From Corythucha ciliata (lineage: Eukaryota > Arthropoda > Insecta > Hemiptera > Tingidae), in assembly GCA_038030265.1 (NCBI GenBank), contig CM075943.1, positions 25,172,001 to 25,236,000 of the forward strand: DNA of 64,000 nucleotides. The letters are read 5' to 3'. Within the stretch, counting starts at the first letter, position 1. Each line of letters starts with the position of its first letter. The notes beneath the pieces are model-generated. The model had not been told where the DNA came from. It worked only from the letters and a program-made list of their open reading frames with translations, and made no database searches. Made by a program: the position numbers and the translations under genes. Shown here one piece after another: positions 23,931 through 36,742 of the stretch.

Positions 23931-24379
23931 AATGCGCTAAGACATATTAAGAGCTAACCTACTCATGTCACTTCAGTGAGGCAACAAGAGCCACGTGATT
24001 GGCCGTTAATGACATCGTTTTTGGAGGATCGCCTACGACTTTTACGATCACCCGTATTGTCGCAAGAAGCCCACCACACCTGAGGACGAGACGCCTGGGA
24101 GTCCCTGGTGATTCGATGGTGAGCAAGTGGCTTCGTTTTTGGCTAAACACTGGAAAACGGGGAAATTGAAGAAAATAAAAATTAAAAACAAAAAATAATC
24201 AAGGAAAAGTTGGATTGTTAGGGGGTTACGACACAGTTTTCGAGGGGTTCGGCTTATAATTTGGACCTTTCCGGCCTTTTTGAATATAGGACCCCACGAA
24301 ATTGGTCATTTGAGAGCAAAGCCAGCCAAAGAGTCAAAATTGACCTATCGATAAATGACCAGGTGTTGAACTAAATTAA

Positions 24380-25871
24380 TTGAATTCGAGTGCATTACGC
24401 TACCTAGCAGTGTTGGATGGAGCATTTTCGAGCCCTTACAAAAAATGTATCAATAAAAAACCCCTTCAAATCCTGAAGGCTTTTGACAAAAAAGCCTCTA
24501 AAGATTCGTCAAACTGTCAAGGATATATATATATATATAGGTTCCTTTCGTAAATAAGACAACCATGTCACGCCTCGTCTCTCCAGCTTCCACGCGCTTT
24601 CCTATCTCTTCTTACTTTTTTTTTCTTTCTTTTTTCCTTCTTCACTTTTCTATAAGAGGAAGATACTTTTCCGCCTACTTCGTTCTACCGTATCAACCGA
24701 CACAAGCAAACTCTGATCGCGAAAAAGGAAGGTTGGTGGGAGGGGGAAGAACCAGAGCGAGAGAGTAAAGTGTACGTCATTAATCACTAGTCACCTCCGC
24801 CTCTTTTTACATTGGCATCGCTGCGCCCCCTCCTCCGCCCTACACTATCATGACGCTGAAATTTCGGAAGCATTTTTTTTTTCATCAAAACCACGTCAAT
24901 CGAATGATTTTTTTTTTTTTTTTCGTCCTTTAACACTCACCCGATTCTGATTGATTATTCTTCGGGGAAAAAAACAAGGTTCTTAGCTTTAATGAATCCC
25001 CCGAAGTGGGAGGGAAAATATTTTCCACCCAAATTGAGCCGTGAGACCGGGGTGGGGAGAAGAAAGAACTTACAAAAGAACCGGAAAAGTGAGAGAAAAG
25101 CCATCACCCCCTCCCCTCAGTAACCCATCCAGCCTAATCTCGGCGTGGCCTTATCGCCTTCCAAAGTTGAAGACAATTAGCTTTTAGCGAATTGCCCCCC
25201 TCCCTGCCGTCCAACACTACGAAAAACCAGCTAATGGTGTTTTGGAGGCTTCACAAACAGAGGCGAAGCACCACCATACACGCACACATCAGAAGATCTG
25301 TGAGTGTGTAGGGGGGGGGGGGCTTTTTCGAGAAAAGACAGGCCACTTAGGCGGTCCATTTATTCTTGTTTTTAAGCCGAAGCGTGAAAAGCGCTATTAA
25401 TCCTATAGAGGGCCTTTGTGACGTCATAGAAGTTGGATAAAGACAAAAAAAAGTTGGAGAGTAGAGGGAGTCCCGAGAAAAACAGTATAATTTGTTTTTA
25501 AAACATGCAAACGCTGTCGCGTTATTTGCGAAAAAAAAAAAAATGAATTTCCCGTCGTCCCCGAAAGCGATTAAACTACCGGTGAAGTGTGGGGGGCATT
25601 ATAGGTTGAAGTTCGGTATCTTTTGGACTGCGGCAGGTGTTCTTTATAGGAGACATTGTGGTGTAGTTATGGAAGGGGAGGGGGTCTGTAGGCACTTTTT
25701 TGCTTAATTCTTTTCTTCCTGCCGTGAACAGCTAGCCAAGATACTAGCTGTGTACTTCTTTATCACTGGAAATAATATAAAAAAAACTATGGAAGATCCG
25801 AGTTATGGCGGGAGGGGGGATGAACGAGCAAGTTTTGTTGGCGTGCTCTGTATCTTTCTCATTATGCAAAG

Positions 25872-25903
<32 letters not shown>

Positions 25904-27180
25904 TCACCTCCTTCCTATAGCTCCTATAATGTTCTTTTAGCAACATTTCTTGCCAAGTTGCCCCACCCAATGTGACGTTTGCCACCCACCCAGAAATATT
26001 GTTTTCTGCCAAGATGTACCGAAGGCAAAGAAAGGAGAAATTTAAGAAATTTATTTCTCGGAATTAATTTTCTGTCGATTCTGAGGGAGTGAGAGAAATT
26101 GGAAATTCATCGATAAGCCACTTCGGACAGTAGACGCCTTCACGATGAGGGGGGGGGGAGGAATTGGTTAAGAGAAAAGGAGCGATTGTCGGCTGAAAAC
26201 CAGAAGAGAGGTATACCACACCAAAGGAATGAAATTGTATCATGAAGTCGTGGTGGTTTGGATGGTGGAGGAGGGTTGGCTAGCCGGCGGTTAATAAATC
26301 ACAGAGACAGAAGTGAGTGGGCTTCGGAGCCTTTGGGGCGAGGGGTGGTTGAAAAGAACAAGAATAAACATTTGAAAAGGCGAGTTTTCTTCCTTACTCC
26401 CTCCCTCTTATCCGAAACGGGTAAAAAGAAAAGGAAGACCGAGAGCCTTTAAGTTTCCTACGCCATAATAAATACAATTCAACATTTCCTTCTGTTTTCA
26501 ACCATCTTCTTCTTTCCTTTTTTTTTTTTTTTTTCACTTCGCCACCAATTTCGTATTTTCTATTGTTCTCGTTCTTCATCCCCCCTACCACTACCAACAG
26601 TACTTTCTTTTTATTTCCCGCGGTGATAAAGTGAGAAAAAAAATTGGGGAGCAGCCCAACCAATCCGACAAACATCACTCTCCCTATCCCAGCAATGAAC
26701 GAGAGAAAATATCGCGGTGAGGGGGAGAATTCCTTGAAATCGGCTGGTTGGTCAAAGTGCGTATTACAATCAAAATGGAGCCAAAGGGCAGGGCCGGAAA
26801 TAGAGGAGGGGGCAAAGGAGCAAGTGAAGTGGACTATCTAGACGATACGCCTGAAGTACCTGTTTGACAAGTCCAAATTCTGGAGGGACGTATATCAGTG
26901 AGAGTCATCATGGGTATACCCATAGTGACCTGTTCGCGCCGGCACATCGCACTTCGTCTTTGCGAAATCCGTTCTCATTCTTAAGTAGTTCTGCTCTGTT
27001 TTGTTACTCGCGACCGTCTTCGACAAGAGACCTTGGAACACCCTCGGCCTTCAATAATCGTCTTTTTAAATAAGTCTTGGACTTGCAGAATTGTGGAGAC
27101 TCATTGCCTAATGTACGCATCTGACTTCTTGCTTTATGGATGAGTGATGATCAAGAGTGATCCTCCTTGCTTCACATTCT
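24380..27180. other. No gene recognised, about 2.8 kb
   Basis: Contains an (AT)n tract at 24524-24538, poly-T tracts at 25872-25898 and 26519-26534, and several G runs. The open frames are short, Lys/Gly- or Ser-rich and lack domain features. Confidence 0.4.
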
Positions 27181-27231
27181 ATGATTAATTTATTAATTCA
27201 TTTTTTCTATTTATTTTTTTATTGCCTACAT

Positions 27232-28215
27232 TTCATTTGATTAATGTTATATTTTTAGGGGTTTGGCTTTTTAGTGCATTTCATTCTGAAAATGCACTAT
27301 TGGTCTCGTCGTGATGGTGGCAAACATGGGTCATGTCATGTTTTTTTCATGTTTCAGAACCTCTAGAACACGAATTCAGTGGTCTCCGGAATTTATATAT
27401 ATTTATTTTTATTTTTATATATCTTTATGGCCGTTTCCTTGTTAGCACGATAACTCTCGTAGAAGTTAATTTAGCGGAACGCGCTTTGGCACAAAAATCA
27501 GTAGTCATAAGACACCGGTCGGTATTGCATTTGGGCCAAATCGGTCAAGGTGGAAGGGGGGAAAATCGGGCTTGAAGTCGTCAAAAAATCACTAAAAATC
27601 ACCAGTTGATTCTAGAAGCATCATATTCGGTACGTATACTCCATGTTAGACTAGCCTTTGATTCCCATTTTAATTTTTTGAAAAAGTCAAGGGGGAGGGG
27701 GTGGTGCTCCCGGGGTGGAAGTAAGTGTGTGGTCTTGTTAGCACGATAACTCTCGTAGAAATTAATTTAGCAGAACGCGCTTTATCTAAAAAATCAGTAG
27801 TCATAAGATCCCGGACGGTATTGCATTTGGGCCAAATCGGTCAAGGTGGAGGGGGGGAAAATAGGGGTTGAAATGGTAAAAAAAATCACTAAAAATCACC
27901 AGTTGATTCCAGAAGCATTATATTCGGTATGATGATTCCATTTTGAAATAGCCTTTGATTCCCATTAAGTTCAGCTTAAACAAACCCGGCAGCAAACAGT
28001 ACGAGGGAGGGTCAAACATAAACGAAACAAATCATGGTCTCAACATTACTACTCCTGGGACGGCTTAGGGTATCCGTATACAAAACGAAATGCACTCTTT
28101 CCGACCGCCAGCTGCCGGAGCGAAATTTTTTCTTCTTCTACTACAAGGAAACGAAGAAGAAGTAGAAGAATAAAAAAGCCAAAACCCTAAAAATATAACA
28201 TTAATCAAGTTATTT
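27232..28215. mobile_element. AT-rich inverted-repeat element interrupted by a Helentron-like copy
   Basis: Left TTGATTAATGTTATA, then TTTTTAGGGGTTTGGCTTTTT, mirrors right AAAAAAGCCAAAACCCTAAA, then AATATAACATTAATCAA. The Helentron-like insert (27273 to about 28127) sits between them. A related single end, with AACCATAAAAATG, ATATTAATCAAG and GGCTTAAAAACTAATAATAT, occurs at 35757-35812, so the outer element is a repeat family. Confidence 0.55.
27273..28127. mobile_element. Helentron/HINE-like non-autonomous element, copy 1 (two tandem units)
   Basis: Begins AGTGCATTTCATTCTG, which itself folds with the following AATGCACT. Near its right end an AAATGCACT copy is inverted relative to it, followed by a GC-rich stretch with CAGCTG. 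The interior contains two tandem units starting at 27441 and 27737 (period 296 bp), each opening with GTTAGCACGATAACTCTCG. It shares about 90 percent or more of its sequence by eye with copy 2 at 52594-53740, which has three units. No helicase or other gene is present. Confidence 0.6.
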
Positions 28216-28539
28216 GGCTTAAAAACTAATAATATTAATTACATTTTGATTATTTTTGCTTTCGAGCTTCCATTCTTTCTTAATCTTTCTAATCCTTTCT
28301 AGCATTCTTTCTTACCTGATTTTTTTCCTGATTACTTCCATTTTCCTTTAGAAATATTGCCTTTCTCTTTACTTTACTTTATTTTGTTCTAGTATTCATA
28401 TTATGTGCTGGTGTCTCTTTTCATAGTATGATCTTCTCTCAATTGATCTTACGATTAGTTTTAGGGATGTATTTAAATGTTAATAAGTAAGTTAAATAAA
28501 CTCTCTCTCTCACACGCACACTCTCTGTCTATCCAACAC

Positions 28540-29040
28540 CGTGAAATTACTTTTTTGGTTGATTCAACCCTTTATAAAATTGACTTATTAAATGGGCCAA
28601 CCACGCGGAATTTGCTTTTTAGTGGGTCAATTCTGGGAAATTAGCTTTTCGAGTGATGAAAACCCGCGACATTAAGCGCCCTGTCAGTGCCAAAAACGAA
28701 AAATTCAGGTCTTGTATGGGACAAACCCGCTTTCGAGGTTATATTGGTCCCAGAACTTGCAATTTCGCGGTGAATACGTTCCATAACATACAATTTCGTA
28801 GTTATTTGGCCCTAAAACTGTAATCTTGAAATCCATAATACTTGCCTCTGGTTATTCACCGAAACTTGAAATTCCACGGCTATTTAATCCCTCAAAACTC
28901 GCCATTCACGGCTACTCCCTGCTCCACTGTGCAAATTCGCTCTTATTCATCCCCAAAACTTGTTATTCCGCGGCTGATTATTCTCCTAAACTTGCAATTT
29001 CATAGCCACTTAGCCCCAAAACTTGAATTAGTCGCTTAGC
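28540..29040 (-). repeat. Degenerate ~31-bp array, block 5 (variant)
   Basis: Units near 30 bp of the form CCCAAAACTTGCAATTTCG followed by CGGCTATTTAG recur to 29040. This is a variant subfamily with AACTTG inserted where other blocks have AAACC. The first part (28555-28680) has the more usual form. Confidence 0.6.
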
Positions 29041-31819
29041 CCCCTTTCCCTGAGAAGATCCAGAGTTACGGACCTGCCCGTCGATATCGAGTGTGAGTCG
29101 TTGGAATAGTTAGACCCTTAAGGGATTTCTGCCCTAAATATGCGGTGGTTTTTGTGTACGTCCGTGAGTGTAAAATCTCCATTCTATCGAGCTGACCCCT
29201 CCCCTGCCCTTACAACCACTAACCGTCATATCGATCTTTCTTCCACCATCTGATGCCTTTGTTGTTAGTTTTATGAATAGGGAAGGACGACGGGGTGCGA
29301 GGGGAATGTTTTTCGAGCGATGGAGTGATGTGCCCCGCGGGGTATCTCCTCCTGTGTGCGCCCCCCCCCCCTAACAGCATCCCTTATTGAACATCATGCT
29401 CGCGTTCTTTTAAGTGCCTCATCCCGCCTGTATAGTTTGGTGATGGGGTTGGGAGGGTGCATGGTGAAAATTCCAGCCGCCTTTCATTTATTGCTTATTT
29501 TTCCCCCAAGAGGGAGTTTGAGGTTTTTTTAAAAAAAGTTCAACTTTTTTTTTCATTACAAGTTGTCGGGAACGAATGATTTCCTGTGAAAAGTACCTCG
29601 CGGGCTTTTTTTTTTAACAAGAAAAAGAATGAGTTTGGAATAAAAATCAGCGTGCTGTAGAAAGTATGAAGAGGTAGAAAAAGGAATTATTTATATTGAA
29701 AAAAGCTCGGCGCGATGGGTTGCAAGAAGAGAAGGGGAATCGAAAGAAAGTTGTCCGGAGTGGGGCATTAAACTTTAATATTTCGTCACAAAGAATTTCG
29801 AAGATATTTCTGTAGGAAATAATGATTGAAAGAACATCACAAAAAAATGTTAAATTCAGCAATTCGTGTCGTTATCATCCTCCTTTTTGCAACTATGATC
29901 ATTCTCTTGTGAGGAAGTTGACCCCCCTCTCACCCTGATTATCCTGAAACCTCGGAGGCCATGATTTTAAGGTTCGTCAAGCAGAAAACAATGACCGCGC
30001 TCGAAGAATGAAAAATGATCAAAGGCGTTTTCAAAGCGTTAAGAAACCACAGTGTTCGGAATAGTGGAGAAGGGGCTGAGGGATGACGTCGTTGATTACT
30101 ACAAATTCCTCTTTTTTTTGTCACCCCGCGGGAAATTCACGCGGCTAATTCCAAGCTAGCGTAAACATGTCACCATGGAGAGGAGGGGGATCTGCGAGTT
30201 ATTGGAGAGTGGAAAATCTCGTTTTCAGCAGGGTAAATCACTGAAGGCCACAGCGCGTATTAAGGTTGGATCCAATTACAGTGACTTGGTAACGAAGACT
30301 TGTGTGATGGTGAGAAATCGGTGTGAGAGGGATTGGTGAGGGGATGCTGCTTGACTCCCCGATCCCCGAGTCTCTCTCTAAAAGGGAAATATGAGTCCGA
30401 AAAGGGTCTCGATTTAGGTGAAATGGGTGGGGGGGGGAGAGTTCGTGCGGCTCAAATGACTCTTCTTGCAACTGTTCAAGGGCTCCAGCGCTCCCTTCTT
30501 CGCTTTATTTTACGGTAAGTGCTTTAACCCCACCCGAGTTGTTGCTGGGTAACATTTTAACCCCCTTCCTCTATATCCTGTCTGTATCTTCACCACCACA
30601 GGCTCAATCTCTAACCCTTTTGAAGCCGTATTTTATTCTCTTAACACTAAAACCGCTGGGTTTCTCGCAACCTTCTCTTCCCCAGCCCCGCCCCAACATG
30701 TTCATCCAACTCAATTTGCTTTTCACAATCCCCGATATCCCACTCTAAATAGCATCGGTAGTTTCATATTCACAAATCGGAAACCGACGCGCGACTGAGA
30801 TACCTATACAGAAGTTTCTCGCTACACCTCCTTTCTCATTCTCAGTACGAGTCTCTTCCAACAAATTAGCCACCCCCAACCCCCCCTCCACCTAAATTCC
30901 CTTTATTATAGTTTGAAACTCTCGCGATCGTCCCCCCTCCCCTTCCAGACAGTATTTTCATCAATTCCGTAATCACCAAACGTGGAGCAAACCGGGTGTT
31001 GTTAATGGGGGGGGGGGACTCGATAACCCCGAATATGTGGCCAGTGTGTGTGTGTCATGTCATCCCTCACACTCCACCACACGCACCATATCGTCTTCAA
31101 CCTGGGGGTCCTTTGTTTTTCCTTAAAAGGAAAATCTAATCCCCCCTCCCCACCATTCTATCATAGTCCACATGTCTGCGAACGTGGCACGATCGTGTTG
31201 CTAAGGAAACGACTCGTTTTTTTATGAGGCTGGGTCGTAAAAAAAAATATAAACGAGAAAAATGGAACACAAAAAAAAAGAAGGCGGTTTTTTGCGTTCC
31301 TAACAAGAAAAAATACTTAAGTTCTTGCCAGTGGAGGAGGAAGGAACGAATGGGCGGGAGTGGGGAAGGGAGCGATGTGTAAAATTAAAACTTGTTTTGT
31401 CCCAGAGCCCGTTTAAATTGATGAAAGAGATCCGCACAATCCTCAGCTGCCATCAAAAAGTAGCAGTTAATCCTCTATGTGGCCAGGCAAATGGTATAAT
31501 TTTGTCCCAAAAATCAAATTTTTTGGCTCAAAAATGACCGTTTTTGGCCTAGCGGTCGTTGTTCTACGGTCGATTTTCCCGACTCCACTTGCGTCTAGGC
31601 TCATTCCCATAGACCTTCAGGGACCTTTGATTGCGTGGCCACGTACCGTTCCGTGGGAAAGTTTGTGCATTCCCTCTTGTGTCACTTTTGTGGAAATCGC
31701 CCGGAGGTTCTTATGAGCCAGATTTTCGTGATTTCCCCCGTGAATCATGTGAGGGACCAAGCATGGCGCCGATTTCCGTGTTGCAGTTCTCGTGTTTTAT
31801 AGTGCCTTAACATGGTTAG

Positions 31820-31875
31820 GTAAGAACCCGCACATCCCATCAATTATACGTTTTATTTCCTAATGTGTTTTTCTT
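31820..31875 (+). repeat. Dispersed repeat fragment, copy 3
   Basis: GGTAAGAACCCGCACATCCC, then ATCAATTATACGTTTTA and TTCCTAAT, align with the copies at 18800-18910 and 23365-23480. Only the central block is preserved. Confidence 0.4.
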
Positions 31876-34773
31876 TTTAGGGGGGCATTTCAGTCCAAAA
31901 TCTCGTCTGAATTAATAGGTGGAAGTTGAATGTATTCATTTTCTAAACCCATGCCCCAATCCACTCACCTACACCCTTTGCCGAACAGCCTACACCCCCT
32001 CCGCCGTAAGCCCGAATCAGGCGCCCCTTTGACGCACCAGCAATTCATTTTCATTTATTCATTTTAAGCCCTTTGATCATGAATTCTTTAAAGAATGCGT
32101 TGTTTTCGCTGAGTTTGTGACTCTCTCGTAACCACCATCACCATCATCATTTTTTTTTTTTTTTTTTTTGTCGCCAGCAAAAGTGACTGTTGTGATTATA
32201 GGTTGGGTAGGGGATGGATGAGGTTCTGTTGATTACACAGGTTGTTCTCTAAAATTCATAACAACGATGAAGTCGAGAGAAATTTAGCAAACATGGCCAG
32301 GGAGAGTGGGGGGATGGTTTTTTTTGTGTGCTTGTTTCAACAATTTTTATGTGACCCTCTCTAAAACACCCCCCTTCCACCGACCCACCCGTCAATCCAG
32401 GCAAAACTTTCACGGAAGGCCAAAAAACAAATCAGTTTTTTTTCTTTCTCTTTGTTTATTTGTCCTGCTGCTATTGAATCATTCATAAGGCAGCAGCAAT
32501 ATCGGCAGAGTTGCGTAGCGAAGGGGGGGGGGAGATGACACTGACAAAAGCAATATTGTAGACACTGCAAAATCCAGTGAGTGGCGTTGGTAATGGTTTG
32601 TAAGAAGCGAGCGTCGATGTTTGTGGGGGGGGGGGGTCGAAGCCGGGCGACAGAAAAGACTCTTAGCCCGTGGAGTGACAAAAAATACCTCTCTCTTCTC
32701 TTTTTTTTCTCTTTCCTTACAATCCCATCTAGAATTGAACACAACCCTTTTTTATGCTTTCTATAGAAATTTCCTTAACAAAAAAGGATAGGGGGGGAGG
32801 CTGGATGGGTGGAATAGAAAGAAAAACGGGGACAAAGTTTTGGAAAACGCTAAATAACCCTGAAAACTGTCAACTTTAAGCTTTAGTTTTTGGGCCTTGG
32901 TGAAGGGGTAGTGTTGTTGGATGTCGGAGAGGTAATACCCGGGGATTTCTAAAACTTTCGTCCTTGTAACAACCAAAAGTTAAAAACCATGACTCGAAAG
33001 GATAAGGTAAGCGTGTTGGGTCAGCGAAAAGGCTAATGGGTGGAAGCGCGGGGGAGGAGAGTCATAGATCACTCGAAGGCTTCTCTCAGCAAACCATTCT
33101 CGCTTACACACTCAATTACAAAAGGGTAATCCCCCCTCACCACACCCCCTTCCCTTTTATAACTTTTAACGTATGTACCACAGCCGCGAAGTAGTTCCCC
33201 CGGGAATTTCCTAGAGCCCCCTCCCTCTACCCTTTCCAGTATTGCACAGTAACGCTGCGGAAGAAGGGAAAGAGGTTTAGCCCTTTTGACGTCAGTGTTA
33301 ATTGTGGGTAATTCAATTAATTTAAACCCCTTCTCTCTTACCCGTCCCATCGTTTTATGGAACTCAAATAGAAAAAAAAGAATTTATAGTGATATTTTTT
33401 TCCGGCGAAACGAGGAAAACCGTTTTACTTTGCGTCCCCCCCCCCCTTGATGCTGAGGGGATGCTGGGAATCGGTTTGTTATTTACGTCCCATTGAAAAC
33501 TTGCATTTCTATTGTTGGGGAACATTTTTTCTTTCTTCAAATAGTTTTCTTTCTTTTGTTTTTCAAGTCCAATAATGAAAAAAAAAAAAGAGCGAGGAAT
33601 TGAAATTGTGGAAAATTTCATTAGGAAAACCCACAGAAAATTAGTGCCAGGCTGGAAAATGTTAATCCCCGACAGTGCCAACTTGGCTCATTAGCAACTG
33701 TCTGCCCCCGCCCAACTCTTAAACAGACCAACTAGTACGACACAGATTTCTCTCCCTTGAACCGTATAGAAAGAGTCGCGGGGGCGGAACGAACTCCAGT
33801 CTTCCTCACCACCAATTTCCCCTGTGCTTTTAACAAACTTGACGGGGCCCGCATCACAACCTCTCACCCTCTCCTCCCCATCGTACTTCACCTCACGTCC
33901 TGCGTAAAATGTTGAACGTTAAAAGGAAGTAGTTGATGATGAATGGGGTGAGTGGGTCGGCCATAGAGGGGGGGGGGGATTTTCCTGGGAAACTAGTTCA
34001 TAAGCATTTCAGCGTTTCAACGGTTCCAACTCCTGCACACCGTTACGAGCCTCGTTCCGCACTCAACCGAACTCTGGCTTGGAAAACTTTAAGGGGAAAC
34101 GGGAAGGAAAAAGTGGAAGTGAAAACGTTTCGCGGAAACCCCTCACTCTCTCGCACGATAACACTCACCACCTTCAAAACCCGTCAACCTTCTGTGATTA
34201 TCAGTTTTTGACCCCCCCCCCCTACAACCCATCATTAACGAACCCTCTCGCCTTCATCTATTCGGTTCACTCTTGTTAAAAAGACGAGAGTGAGAGAGAA
34301 ATATTGTTCATGTTAATTGCAGCGGAGTGGAGGGGGTGTAGTAGAGTGCTAAAAGTTGACGATGCCGAAAATGATGAAAGGGGTGTGATGAGGGGGCCGT
34401 CGTTTTCAACTTGAATCAGCTCAGCAGCGATCGATTTCTATTTAATGAAAGAGCCCGAAAAACCTCGCTTTTTTTCAATAAAGAACTCATGCTTTACACT
34501 TGAAGAAGAACGGAAGAAGAAGAAGAAGAAGAAGAATAGCCACCCCCCCCCCAACCACTACCTCTGCAAAACAGTCAACTTCGACGTGACCGAAATGACG
34601 ATGAAGGGATGGTTGGTATGGTGAGCTTTGCGGGGGAAGGCGAAATGACCGAGTGGACACAGTGCTCCAACCCCCAAATGCGATTGTCCAAGCGTTAATC
34701 CTTGTACCGTACGCTATTATCAATTAAGTACTTAATTTTACATAACCCATTATTTTCTCTTCTATCACCACAG

Positions 34774-34896
34774 GTTCTCATACTTGTAAGAGATCAGATC
34801 CACCGGGAGGAAGACAACGGAAAAATATTGCTCACTTTGGACGTTATTGATCCCCTTCTCTGGCGGTTAAATTGCGTCACTTCTGAAACAAATTGA
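34774..34896 (+). CDS. Candidate terminal exon, unidentified protein
   Basis: A strong acceptor (pyrimidine tract then CACCACAG) at 34773 precedes an in-frame stretch of 40 codons ending in TGA. It begins VLILVRDQIHREEDNGK and has mixed, non-low-complexity composition, unlike neighbouring chance frames. Its phase (0) is compatible with the donor ATG-GTGAGA after 30309. I do not recognise the protein, and no upstream exon is proven. The alternative is a chance acceptor in pyrimidine-rich DNA. Confidence 0.22.
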   Translation, partial: VLILVRDQIHREEDNGKILLTLDVIDPLLWRLNCVTSETN

Positions 34897-35565
34897 ACAA
34901 AAAAAAAAGGTCAAATTTTTATCGAAATGACGTTACAAATAAGGAAAAAAAGAAAATCTTGTGTGATTCAATGAAGTACGAAAGGTCCTCCTCACCATTT
35001 TCTCTTGATTCGCTTTGTCACCCTCATCCCCCTAAAAAGATTTTCTTCTTTCACTTTCTAACCACACCCCCCAACCTGGAATTACCGTCTGTCAGTCCCC
35101 CTCCACCACTCACCAATCATCACCATCAACCCCTTAAACTGAAAGCTTCTTTCTTTTGTCTGATTCGCTTTATTGTTAAATTTCGGAAGGTTTAAAGGTA
35201 ATGGGAGGAAAGGAAATTTTCGAGGGCATTTCTGTTGTTTTCTGACTCAATCCCCGCTTGGGCTTTCCCCCTCACCGTCCATCCACGGTGAAAAGGGACG
35301 AACACTTGGGAAGGGGAACAGTAAAGAAATTTGTCGACTCTTCTTAAATGCTTATCTGTGCAAAAGAGCTGTGGCACCGTAATAGGGTGTTGGTGGGACG
35401 GGGGAATGTTGATTGCCGGAAAAACGAGACGAATGACTACCCCGCCTCCAGTCTTTGACTCATTTCACAATTCCGTCCAAAGAGATTGCCAAAGATTTCA
35501 TTGTTTCACGTCATAAGGACGCCATTTCGTTTCAATTTTTTGTTATTGATTTGCACCCTCGATAT

Positions 35566-36053
35566 AATGGTTGCGTTGCAAAACTCGGGGCTCGTGTTTA
35601 AATGCTGAAGAGTAGAATTAAGTGCTTACTGGAGTTTTGCAACGGTGATTTGTGAGTTTTCACCTCCCCGTTATCAAAGCTGGAAGGTTAGTAACTTCCT
35701 TTCCTTCATCAATATTTTTTTTTTTTTTTTGGGCTTTTGGCTTATTGCAATAATCCAAAACCATAAAAATGAAATATTAATCAAGTTGTATGGCTTAAAA
35801 ACTAATAATATTCCTTTCCTTATTTTTTTTTTTTTTTTTTGTCAACTATCGTTGAAATTTTTACACAACTTCGAAAAAGAGAGGGCAGAAAGGTTTCATC
35901 GCGATGAAAAAGGCTACCGAAACACCTCGGAACGTGTTTTGTTGGATTATTAAACACTTACTCAACGCTGAGCCAGATTGACAGTTTTGCAACGGAAAAA
36001 GATTAAGTGCTCAGTAAGCGCTGAACAAGTCTGAAGTTATGCAACGCGACCAT
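35566..36053. mobile_element. Short TIR element, about 490 bp
   Basis: Left AATGGTTGCGTTGCAAAACT and the inverted right AATGGTCGCGTTGCATAACT match closely. An inner pair around GTTTTGCAACGG and AGTGCTTACT is also inverted between the arms. It holds two poly-T tracts and, at 35757-35812, a fragment of the AT-rich family found at 28170-28240. No gene. Confidence 0.6.
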
Positions 36054-36183
36054 TGTGTAAAATAGGTTACTCTAAAGGTAAATAACAATATGATTTAGGC
36101 CCATTTTCAACAACAAAATTGATCTCGTTGAAAGTTGATCGTGATTAGTTGTCAATAGCGACCCATATGAATTTTGATATAAG

Positions 36184-36592
36184 TGTTTAAGGGGGAGTTG
36201 TACATGTGTTTCCTCTACCCCCCTCCTAACATACCTCACCTACTCCGCGTTACGGAAATTACCGCCGTATTTCTTCACCAATCGTGGACTTCAAGGGCTC
36301 ATTTAAATCTTCAGGAAATTCCGCACAAGCGTACGATCTTGCTTTCCTAAATAAGTCGTCGAAAGAGTGTGAATTTTCAAAGTAAACGTTTGTGTGCGTT
36401 TTACAGTTATTTTAGGGATGAAATATGAAAAAGGAAGATCGTACGCTTGTGTGGAATTTCCTGAAGATTTAAATGAGCCCTTGAAGTCCACGATTGGTGC
36501 AGAAATACGGCTGTTATTTCCGTAACGCGGAGTAGGCGAGGTAAGATTGGAGGGGGGTCGAGGAAACACATGTGCAACTCCCCCTTAACACA
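36184..36592. mobile_element. Foldback element, ~160-bp arms
   Basis: The left arm starts TTAAGGGGGAGTTGTACATG and the right arm ends CATGTGCAACTCCCCCTTAA. Inner blocks such as CGTGGACTTCAAGGGCTCAT and AAATTCCGCACAAGCGTACG are mirrored at 36443-36500. The loop is about 90 bp. No coding capacity and no clear target duplication. Confidence 0.75.
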
Positions 36593-36603
36593 AGCTCACA
36601 AGC

Positions 36604-36742
36604 CGTGCCGTTCACAAGCTCTGTGCAATGCGTCTGTGGAGTCCATGTAACCTATCAAAATGCTTCATTTTTCGAGGGAATACATTTGTTTGGTTGCATA
36701 GACTCCACAGTACGTAAACACAGAGCTTGTGAACGGGCCTTT
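36604..36742. mobile_element. Second, adjacent foldback (~139 bp)
   Basis: GCCGTTCACAAGCTCTGTG near 36617 is mirrored by CACAGAGCTTGTGAACGGGC near 36718, and GTGGAGTCCATG by CATAGACTCCAC. It starts only about 12 bp after the end of the previous foldback. The arms differ at several positions, so it is not recent. Confidence 0.65.

Larger units (their letters stand above)
29045..35560. other. About 6.5 kb without a demonstrable gene
   Basis: Low-complexity intergenic or intronic sequence with poly-T (32150-32169), C and G runs, and a GAA/AGA run near 34510-34536. Two places look like splice-bounded coding pieces (30229-30309 and 34774-34896) and are treated separately. A small tract at 31495-31545 resembles one unit of the ~31-bp family. 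Confidence 0.4.
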
